From Desulfuromonadaceae bacterium (GTDB lineage Bacteria > Desulfobacterota > Desulfuromonadia > Desulfuromonadales > SZUA-401): 21,299 bases of DNA. Below the pieces are notes generated by a model that did not search any database, was not told the DNA's origin, and was given only the letters and a program-made list of their open reading frames with translations. Where the stretch lies: assembly GCA_003246035.1 (NCBI GenBank), contig QKBP01000095.1, positions 1-21,299 on the forward strand, in the 5' to 3' direction. Below are positions 1 through 6,900 of the stretch, piece by piece (position 1 is the stretch's first letter; each line of letters begins with the position of its first letter). Both the position numbers and the translations under genes were made by a program.

Positions 1-1103
1 GTGATCGCCAGGTCGACCGCCGGCTCGGCCAGTCGCACCCCCCCGGCCACGTTCACGAAGATGTCCTGGGCCAGCAGCGACAGGCCGGCCTTCTTCTCCA
101 GCACCGCCACCTGCAGCGAAACCCGGTTGTGGTCGAGGCCCATGGTGGTACGCCGCGGCGTCCCGAAGGACGTGCCGGAGACCAGCGCCTGCACCTCGAC
201 CAGGATCGGACGGGTCCCCTCCATGGACGGGACGACCACGCTGCCGGGCGCGTTCTCGGGGCGCTCGGCGAGAAACATTTCCGACGGGTTGGCGACCTCG
301 GCCAGACCGCGGTCCTTCATCTCGAACACGCCGATCTCGTTGGTCGAGCCGTAGCGGTTCTTGACGGCGCGCAGCACCCGGTAGGCATGTCCCGGATCCC
401 CCTCGAAGTAGAGGACCGTGTCGACGAGGTGCTCGAGCATGCGCGGACCGGCCAGCGCCCCGTCCTTGGTGACGTGGCCGACCAGGAAGGTCGAGACCCC
501 CTCGCGCTTGGCCAGGTGCATCAGGCGCGAGGCGCACTCGCGTACCTGGCTGACGCTCCCCGGCGCCGACTCGAGATCGCCGGTGAAGATCGTCTGGATC
601 GAGTCGATGACCAAAAAATCGGGCTTGAGCTCCCGCACCTGCTCGAACACCACCTCGAGAGAGGTCTCGGCGAGCAGGTACAGCCCCTCGGCCTCGACCT
701 TGAGACGATCGGCGCGCATCCGCACCTGGCGCGCCGACTCCTCGGCGGTGACATACAGCGCCTTGCCGTGCCCGGCGAGCCGGGCCGAGGCCTGCAGCAG
801 CAGGGTCGACTTGCCGATCCCGGGATCGCCACCGATCAGGGTCAGAGAGCCGGGGACCACCCCGCCGCCGAATACCCGGTCGAGCTCCGCGATGCCGCAA
901 AAAATGCGCTGTTCCGCGCGCATGTCGACGTCGGAAAGCCGGACGTGTGTCGAACCCTTGACACGCGCCGCCCCCTTCCTGGCCACCACCTGGGTCTCCT
1001 CGACCAAGGTGTTCCACTCCTGGCAGTCGGGGCAGCGCCCCAGCCATTTAGGGCTCTGCAAGCCACATTTCTGGCAGCTGTACACGGTTTTCTGCTTTTT
1101 CAT
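1..1103 (-). CDS. radA: DNA repair protein RadA (Sms), 3' end cut by the window
   Basis: Reading leftward from an ATG at 1103-1101 gives 367 codons with no stop before the window edge. RadA is a RecA-like ATPase that drives branch migration of recombination intermediates in the cytoplasm. The protein starts with a four-cysteine zinc finger (C10, C13, C24, C27; CQKCG and CPDCQ). A Walker A loop GGDPGIGKST follows at about 91-100, and the RadA-specific KNRYG motif at about 249-253. The start of the Lon-like C-terminal domain is also visible. The family is usually about 450 residues, so some 80-90 are missing at the C-terminus, beyond base 1. An AAGGA Shine-Dalgarno stands just ahead of the ATG. 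It is divergent from the exported-protein operon at 1224. The identification is firm. Confidence 0.96.
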   Translation of the reverse strand, partial: MKKQKTVYSCQKCGLQSPKWLGRCPDCQEWNTLVEETQVVARKGAARVKGSTHVRLSDVDMRAEQRIFCGIAELDRVFGGGVVPGSLTLIGGDPGIGKSTLLLQASARLAGHGKALYVTAEESARQVRMRADRLKVEAEGLYLLAETSLEVVFEQVRELKPDFLVIDSIQTIFTGDLESAPGSVSQVRECASRLMHLAKREGVSTFLVGHVTKDGALAGPRMLEHLVDTVLYFEGDPGHAYRVLRAVKNRYGSTNEIGVFEMKDRGLAEVANPSEMFLAERPENAPGSVVVPSMEGTRPILVEVQALVSGTSFGTPRRTTMGLDHNRVSLQVAVLEKKAGLSLLAQDIFVNVAGGVRLAEPAVDLAI

Positions 1104-1127
1104 GGCGTCCTTTCGTCAGGCGTTGCC

Positions 1128-1156
1128 ATTATGGTTTCACCGGCGGCCCCTGTCAA
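1128..1156 (-). promoter_or_regulatory. Sigma-70 promoter of radA
   Basis: On the minus strand the sequence reads TTGACA (1156-1151), then exactly 17 bases, then CATAAT (1133-1128). That is a perfect -35 box, optimal spacing and a five-of-six -10 box. Transcription would start near 1121, about 18 bases ahead of the radA ATG. It is read from sequence only and not mapped. Confidence 0.75.
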
Positions 1157-1181
1157 TCCTCGCGACCAGCACGATCGGCGT

Positions 1182-1197
1182 AAATCTTGCAAGATTT
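1182..1197. promoter_or_regulatory. Perfect 16-bp palindrome, candidate operator
   Basis: AAATCTTGCAAGATTT is its own reverse complement over all 16 bases. It lies 26 bases upstream of the ATG of the first exported-protein gene and 26 bases beyond the radA -35 box. A perfect dyad in the spacer between divergent genes is the usual form of a dimeric repressor or activator site. It is too AT-rich and too short to be a terminator and has no T-run. No regulator is identified. Confidence 0.4.
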
Positions 1198-1223
1198 TCA
1201 GTTATTTAAGCCTGGGCCCTGTC

Positions 1224-2378
1224 ATGAAATGTCACTCACGAAAATCAGATGCATTTTATTTTTTCGGACGCCGGCTGTTGCCCGTCCTGTCCCTGCTCCT
1301 GCTCGCCACATCTGCCCAGGCCGTGACGGTCCTCTTTCCGACCGCCAACAACGGCTCGACCACCCAGGGTGAAGTCTACCGCATCAACCTGATCGAGTCG
1401 CTACCGAACCATACCGTGCTACTCGCCTGGTCCGGCGGTGACCTCGCCACGGCGGCGCTGATCTCCGACGTGGTCTACATCAATTCGGAGATCACCGCGT
1501 CGCGCATCAACACCAAGCTGCGCGACGCCTGCATCGGCGTGGTCCTCGAAGAGGGGCAGCTCTCCGACGAGTTCGGCTTCAGCTCCTCGACCGCCAACCC
1601 CTCGTACACCTCGATCGTCATCACCGACAACACGCACCCCATCACGTCCTCGTTCGCCACCGGCCCGCTGCAGATCTTCACCTCCAGCGAGCGGCTCAAG
1701 TTCATGCGCAACACCCTCTTCCCCAACGCCGCGACCCAGAGCCTGGCCCACGAGAACGGCGACAGCTCCTCGCTGACCATGGCCTACCTCGAAATCGGCG
1801 ATGCCCTTCACGACGGCGGGGTGGCCGCGGGACGCCGGGTCTACCTCCCCTGGGGCGCGAGCATGGACTTTGATGCGATGTCCAACCTGAACGCCAACGG
1901 CGAAACCATCCTGCTCAACTCGATCCTCTGGGCGGAGGCGGCCAAGGGGTGCAAACAGCTCTCCAAGCGGGCCTTCCTCCCCGACGGCACGGTGCTGACC
2001 GGAGACGGCTCGGAGACCCTCCCGCGCGGCACGAACCTGCAGTTCCTGATCTACTTCAACAACCCGGGAGTGGCCCAGAACGACATCGAGGTGAGCGACG
2101 TGCTCCAGCCGACCTTTGCCTACCAGAGCGACAGCATGCACACCGCGACCATGGCCGCCTGCGCCAACCTGGTCTGCACCGCCGCCGAGGAGCAGGCCAT
2201 CTACGCCGCCGTCAGTACAGCACCGGCGCGCACCGACGGCACCGGCGACGACGAGGTCAGTTACACCGCCGTGACCCTGACCGTCGAGGCCGGCGACCGG
2301 GTCAACGCCAACAGCCGGCTCGATGTCGGGGCCGGCCAGCTGTGGGCGCTGCTGTTCGACGCACGGATTGCCCAGTAA
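1224..2378 (+). CDS. Exported protein: GATase/ThuA-like domain plus DUF11-like module
   Basis: This 384-residue protein has a basic N-terminus and a hydrophobic stretch (about 18-30) ending in SAQA, a signal peptide probably cut after residue 33. Residues 34-240 resemble the ThuA/class I glutamine-amidotransferase-like folds of bacterial surface proteins: a DVVYINSEI strand, the TDNTHPIT segment and a closing LLNSILWAEAA helix. No catalytic Cys-His-Glu triad is obvious, so it may bind rather than catalyse. Residues 245-384 are a DUF11-like module clearly related to the whole of the next protein: shared LPRGT, FLIY.NNP, paired cysteines C313 and C318, then CTA.EE. The ATG at 1224 is the only one placed to give a signal peptide, though its Shine-Dalgarno is poor. 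The precise function is unknown. Confidence 0.8.
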   Translation: MKCHSRKSDAFYFFGRRLLPVLSLLLLATSAQAVTVLFPTANNGSTTQGEVYRINLIESLPNHTVLLAWSGGDLATAALISDVVYINSEITASRINTKLRDACIGVVLEEGQLSDEFGFSSSTANPSYTSIVITDNTHPITSSFATGPLQIFTSSERLKFMRNTLFPNAATQSLAHENGDSSSLTMAYLEIGDALHDGGVAAGRRVYLPWGASMDFDAMSNLNANGETILLNSILWAEAAKGCKQLSKRAFLPDGTVLTGDGSETLPRGTNLQFLIYFNNPGVAQNDIEVSDVLQPTFAYQSDSMHTATMAACANLVCTAAEEQAIYAAVSTAPARTDGTGDDEVSYTAVTLTVEAGDRVNANSRLDVGAGQLWALLFDARIAQ

Positions 2379-2403
2379 GGGAGAGTAACAAGCTCACACC
2401 GAC

Positions 2404-2490
2404 CAGACACTGGAAAAGGGCAAACCCCGGGCAACCGGGGGACGCAAAGCCACCTGTCCCGCCGCGGGATCGAGGGGCTGTCGAGGTGCA
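2404..2490 (+). promoter_or_regulatory. GEMM-I cyclic-di-GMP riboswitch
   Basis: The region carries the core of the GEMM-I (cyclic-di-GMP-I) aptamer. AGGGCAAACC at 2417-2426 leads into a CCCCGG/CCGGGG helix capped by a GCAA tetraloop (2425-2440). GACGCAAAGCC (2441-2451) follows, then a second helix with a TCCCG/CGGGA tip. The 3' conserved strand is GGGGCTGTCGAGG (2474-2486). The layout matches the Vibrio Vc2 aptamer, including a GNRA loop in the position that docks into the second helix. The base aligning with Vc2 G20 is G, the form linked to c-di-GMP rather than cyclic AMP-GMP. It begins about 25 bases after the preceding stop codon and is followed by a terminator, so it controls genes from 2627 onward. 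The outer limits are approximate. Confidence 0.9.
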
Positions 2491-2506
2491 CTCGCTGATT
2501 TCGCCA

Positions 2507-2543
2507 CGGCTTGCCCGCTTTCGCGAGCAGGCCGCGTTTTTTT
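2507..2543 (+). terminator. Riboswitch-controlled intrinsic terminator
   Basis: CGGCTTGC (2507-2514) pairs with GCAGGCCG (2527-2534) over 8 bp including one G-T. CGC/GCG pairing around a TTTC loop extends the stem inward, and seven Ts follow at 2537-2543. It sits between the aptamer and the Shine-Dalgarno of the gene at 2627, the normal place for an expression platform. CTCGC at 2491-2495 could pair with GCGAG at 2523-2527 and break this stem, a candidate antiterminator. Whether ligand turns expression on or off cannot be decided by eye. Confidence 0.85.
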
Positions 2544-2626
2544 CGGTCCTCCGTGACCTTTAATCCATTTTCGGGGCAGCGGTGCCGTCACACCGCTGCT
2601 CCGCACCACACCATGGGGAGGAAACC

Positions 2627-3232
2627 ATGAACTCGATTGTTTGCAACCGCTTCACCCTGCTGCTCGGCAGCCTGCTCCTGGGGAGCCTGCTGCTGGTTCC
2701 GGCGACCGCCAAGGCGGCGGACAACTTCGCGCTCGGCTCGATCGCCGGGATCGATGCCGACCTCAACGACTCGAACACCGTGACGCTCAACAGCCAGACC
2801 CTGGCGCTGGTCAAACGCGCCTTTCTGGCCGCCGACAACTCGGCCGTCACCAGCGGCGCGACCCTGCCGCGCGGCACCCGGGTCCGCTTCCTGATCTACG
2901 TCAACAACCCGACCAGCTATGGCGTCAACGACGTGCGGGTCACCGACCAGCTGACCGGTTTTTCCTATGTCCCGCTGGCCAGCGGCGGGGTGCTGCGCGA
3001 GGCCAACGTGCTGAACGCCTGCGCGGTTGCAGCCTGTACCGCGGGCGAAGAGAGCGGCATCCTGACGGCCGTGCTCGCCACCGCCGACAAGACCGAGGGC
3101 CCCGATGCCGACTCGATGAGCTATGACGGCGGCACCACCACGGTCAGCGCCGGCTCGCCGGCCAACGGCACCGCGATCACCGCCAACGCCAGCTCGGCGT
3201 GGGGGATGGTCTTCGAGGTCACCCTCAACTAA
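2627..3232 (+). CDS. Small exported DUF11-like protein, first gene under the riboswitch
   Basis: This is a 201-residue protein with a clear signal peptide (hydrophobic 9-25, cut near TAKA-A). The start at 2627 is chosen because GGGGAGG stands just upstream (2615-2621); an upstream in-frame ATG at 2582 would add 15 residues unlike a signal peptide and lacks a Shine-Dalgarno. The mature protein begins near NFALGSIAGI, a motif shared with the next two proteins. It then carries VTLNSQTLALVKRAF, LPRGTRVRFLIYVNNP, NDVRVTD and a C-x4-C pair, matching the C-terminal module of the 1224-2378 protein. It ends in FEVTLN. The beta-rich DUF11-like style suggests a periplasmic or surface structural component. 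No enzyme motif is seen and the function is unknown. Confidence 0.85.
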   Translation: MNSIVCNRFTLLLGSLLLGSLLLVPATAKAADNFALGSIAGIDADLNDSNTVTLNSQTLALVKRAFLAADNSAVTSGATLPRGTRVRFLIYVNNPTSYGVNDVRVTDQLTGFSYVPLASGGVLREANVLNACAVAACTAGEESGILTAVLATADKTEGPDADSMSYDGGTTTVSAGSPANGTAITANASSAWGMVFEVTLN

Positions 3233-3337
3233 GACGCCGGCACCCCGTCACGGCTTCGCGGTCTCTTCCGGTCCTTCCATCGCCACCCGTGTAGCACGTG
3301 ACCCTGCCGGCCTGCGGCGCACCCTGCGTGCGCCTGC

Positions 3338-3940
3338 ATGCTGATGCACAGGCTAACGCGTCTTGGCATAACCATCCTGCTCGGATGGCTGCTCGGGACC
3401 GGGCTCATCACGACCAGCCACGCCGCGATCAACGCGGCGCTGGGCGGCCTGGGCGGCATCGACAACGGAACCCTTCTCGGTGGTGACGGCACCGGGGACG
3501 CACAGGTGACGTTGAACGCTGCCGACCTGGCCCTCGTGAAACAGGCCCGGGATCTCGCCGGCACCCTTTTGCCCGACGGCGCCACCGTCGTCCCGGGACA
3601 GGAGCTCTATTTTGTCCTGCTGGTCGACAACGCCACCGACGCGACCGCCTTCGACATCCGCCTCACCGACCTGCTCAACGAGTCCGAGTTCACCTACGTC
3701 ATCGGCTCCCTCGAGACCGTCGAAGTCCTGAACAGCCTCGACTTCTGGACCGGCCCCTGGACCCCGCTCCCGGACGACATCAGCGGAACGCCGGGGGATA
3801 TCGCCTCGGCGCTCGACACGGGCGGGCCACCGGGACGGGACCGAATCACCGTCGGGGCGGTGAGCGGACAGCCCAACCAGCCGCTCGACATCCCGGGCGG
3901 CCGCATCCGCGCGGTGCGTTTCCGGGTCACGGTGAACTGA
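3338..3940 (+). CDS. Small exported DUF11-like protein, paralogue of the preceding gene
   Basis: This 200-residue protein has a signal peptide (hydrophobic 10-27, cut near SHAA). Its first mature residues, NAALGGLGGI, align position by position with NFALGSIAGI of the previous protein, and VTLNAADLALVKQA aligns with VTLNSQTLALVKRA. It shares a FVLLVDN/FLIYVNN strand and an FDIRLTDLL segment, and ends FRVTVN against FEVTLN. It lacks the cysteine pair. The ATG at 3338 is the first possible start after an in-frame stop at 3299; ATG 3344 is an alternative, and neither has a good Shine-Dalgarno. It follows the previous gene after 105 bases and ends one base before the giant outer-membrane protein gene. 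The role is unknown; a surface or envelope structural protein is inferred. Confidence 0.8.
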   Translation: MLMHRLTRLGITILLGWLLGTGLITTSHAAINAALGGLGGIDNGTLLGGDGTGDAQVTLNAADLALVKQARDLAGTLLPDGATVVPGQELYFVLLVDNATDATAFDIRLTDLLNESEFTYVIGSLETVEVLNSLDFWTGPWTPLPDDISGTPGDIASALDTGGPPGRDRITVGAVSGQPNQPLDIPGGRIRAVRFRVTVN

Positions 3941-3941
3941 G

Positions 3942-6900
3942 ATGCGGGCCCGGATCCGGACAAGACCCGTCGCCCCCCGGGGGCTCCTGCTCGGCAGCCT
4001 GCTGCTGGTGCTGGCCTCGCTCTGGCCGTTCTCGGCCCTGGCGTTGACCAACAGCGCCACGGGGACCGTCGGCGGCCTGCCGCTCGACACCAGCCAGGCC
4101 ACGGTGACCCTGGTGCGCGACGCCGGCAACGCCGTCGACAGCGTCCTCGGCGAGATCAACCCCGGCAGCGTCCTCGCCGCCACTCCGGTCTCCTTCCGCC
4201 TCACCGTCGCCCCGACCTTCGGCAGCGGCAGCAGCGGCTTCGACCGCCTCGAGCTGACCGCCCCGGCCGGCTACGCGGGGCTGAATGCCATCTCCGTACT
4301 GCGCGACGGCACCCCCTTGCCGCTGGCGACCTGCGCGGTGCCGGTACCCGGGAGCGTCTGCCAGCAGGTCAGCGGCAGCACCCTGACCCTGCTGTTCGGC
4401 AACACGATCTCGGGATCGACCAACCGCGTCGCGGTCGACTTCAGCGCTACGTCCCCGGCGGCCCCGGGACCCGGCAGCTTCGCCGCGGCCATCGACCTGG
4501 CCGCGTCGCCGGCACTGCCACAGAGCGTCACCCCGGGCGACGCCGACGGCGACCCGCTCAACAACAACAAGCTCACGGTCGGGGTCTCGACCGCCGTCGA
4601 CCCGGGCACCTCGCGCTTCGTCGCCGACCCGCCGGTGGTGCTCGCCGACGGCATCGCCACCAGCACGCTGATCGCCACCCTGATCGGCCCCGACGGCCTG
4701 CCGGTCGCCGGGCGCAACCTCGCCTTCACCTCCGATCGCCCCGGCGATAGCGTGACCAACCCGCCCTCCACCAACGGCAACGGCATGGCGACCGGGACCA
4801 TCGCCTCGACCGAGGTCGGGGTCGCGACCGTCACGGCCACCGACAGCGACGGCACCGCGATCCTGCAGCGCGCCCAGGTCTTCTTCACCCAGGGGGACGT
4901 GCTCGAGATCGACAAGCGCGCCAGCCGGGACGAGGTCCTGATCGGCGAGACCGTGACCTACACCGTCGCGGTCCGCAACCGCACCAGCCGGGACATCGTG
5001 CAGGTTCACCTCGAGGACCATCTCCCCCCCAACTTCGTCTACCGCGCCGGCAGCGCCCGGGTGAACGGCACCCCGGTCCCCGACCCGGGCGGCGTCCGCC
5101 AGCTGACCTTCGACCTCGGCACCCTCCCCGCCCGGGTCGATGTGAACGGCAACGGCCAGGCCGATCCGGGCGAGGCGGGCTACCTCGAACTCAGCTACCA
5201 GCTGATCGTCAGCGCCGGCGCCATTCCGGGGACCTACAGCAACCGGGCCTGGGCGCGGGACGTGTGCGACAGCTGCCGGATCTCCAACGAGAGCAGCGCC
5301 GAGGTCGAGGTCGCCCTCGACCCGCTCTTCGATCTCGGCACGATCATCGGCAAGGTGTTCGAGGACCACGACGGCGACGGCTGGCAGGACGCCGGCGAAG
5401 AGGGGATCCCCGGAGCGATGGTGGTTCTCGACGAGGGGACCTACGTGCTCACCGACCCGCACGGCCGCTTCCACTTCCCTGCGGTCACCCCCGGCGAGCG
5501 GCTGGTCAAGATCAACCTGCTCGGTCTCGGCAACGGGGCCGCCAGCACCACCGGCGACATGCAGGTGGTCTCGCTCACCCCCGGCCTGCTCGCCAAGGTC
5601 AACTTCGGCGTCGCCTACCGTTACGAGGAGAGCGCGATCGGCAGTCCGCCGGTATTCGGGATCGCGGTCGACAGCAGCGGCTCTGAGCGACCGATCGAGA
5701 TTCACGGCAGCGTCGAGGACCACCAGCTGCTGCTCAACGGGCAGCCGGTGGTGCTGCCGGGGAACGACGTCCGCCTGCAGCGCGAGACCCTCGAGGAGCT
5801 GGTGGTCCTCGAAGGGGGAGAGCTGCGCGAACCGGTGACCTTCGCGGTCTTTGCCCGCGGCGACCGTCCCCCCGAGTCGTGGACGCTGAACATCTACGAC
5901 GAGGGGGGCAAACTGGCCCAGAGCTTCTCCGGAACCGGCTCCCCGCCCCAGCCTCTGCACTGGGACGGCCGCCTCACCGACGGCCGGCTGATCGCCGGCG
6001 GCGAGATCTACCAGTACCAGCTCGAGAGCCGCTACCCCGACGGCACCCGCATGCTCAGCGCCCGGCGGCTGTTCGGGGTCGACCGGGTCTCGGCGATCTC
6101 CATGAGCCTCACCGGCGACGCCTTCGTGATCGGCTCGGCGGAACTCGGCCCGCGCGCCTGCGAGGCCTTGAGCGCCGCGGCCACGATCCTGCGCGAACAC
6201 CCCCAGGAGGTGGTGGTGATCGAGGGGCACAGCGACGCCCAGGGGAATGACACCTACAACCTCCGACTCTCCCAGCAGCGTGCCGACGCCGCGCGCGACT
6301 ACCTGGTCGGGAACGAGGGGCTGCCGGCCGAGCGCTTCGTCGCCATCGGCTACGGCGAGACCCGCCCGGTCGCCAGCAACCGCCTCCCCGAGGGGAGGAC
6401 ACTGAACCGCCGCATCGAGATCAAGGGGGAATACCTCGAGGTCGAACGCTCCCGCCTGCTCGACCAGTACCACGTCCCGCCGCAGGTGGTGATCAACGGC
6501 ACGCCGGCCGACACCAACGGCGACGGGCGCTTCCACGCCCGCGAGGGGGCTCCTGAGGGCTCCCTCGAGATCGCCATGAACGACCCCCAGGGGGCGAGCA
6601 TCGTCACCCGCGTCGCGGTACCGCGCTGCGAGATCCTCCAGCCGCGCGGCGCACAGGTCGTCCCCTTCGAACAGGCCGAAGGGGAGTTCCTCACCGGCCC
6701 GGACGACACGGAGGCTTCCATACTGATCCGCACCCGCCTGCTCGGCCATACCGACCCGGGGAACCGCGTCTGGCACGGCACACAGGATCTCGCCGTGACG
6801 GCCGACGGCGGCTTCGAGGCACCTTTGGAGCTTAAGCGCGGCGCTAACCACGTCAGCCTGCTGATCGAGAACGCCGCCGGCTTCACCCGCCTCGCCGGCC

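Noticed and set aside
1187..1208. TTGCAA and TATTTA as a promoter for the first exported-protein gene
   Set aside because: The spacing is only 10 bases, far from the 16-18 needed, so the promoter of that gene remains unidentified.
418..1209. A 263-codon plus-strand frame opposite radA
   Set aside because: Composition is Ser/Arg/Thr-rich shadow sequence with no motifs. The minus strand encodes RadA with zinc finger, Walker A and KNRYG.
129..1223. Upstream extension of the first exported-protein frame across radA
   Set aside because: The frame is open but lies antisense to a clear radA gene. The signal peptide at 1224 marks the true start.
3233..3337. The 105-base gap between the two small DUF11-like genes, considered for a second riboswitch or terminator
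   Set aside because: It has short GC-rich direct repeats (ACCCTGC) but no GEMM core (no GACGCAAAGC), no stable stem with a T-run and no clear promoter.
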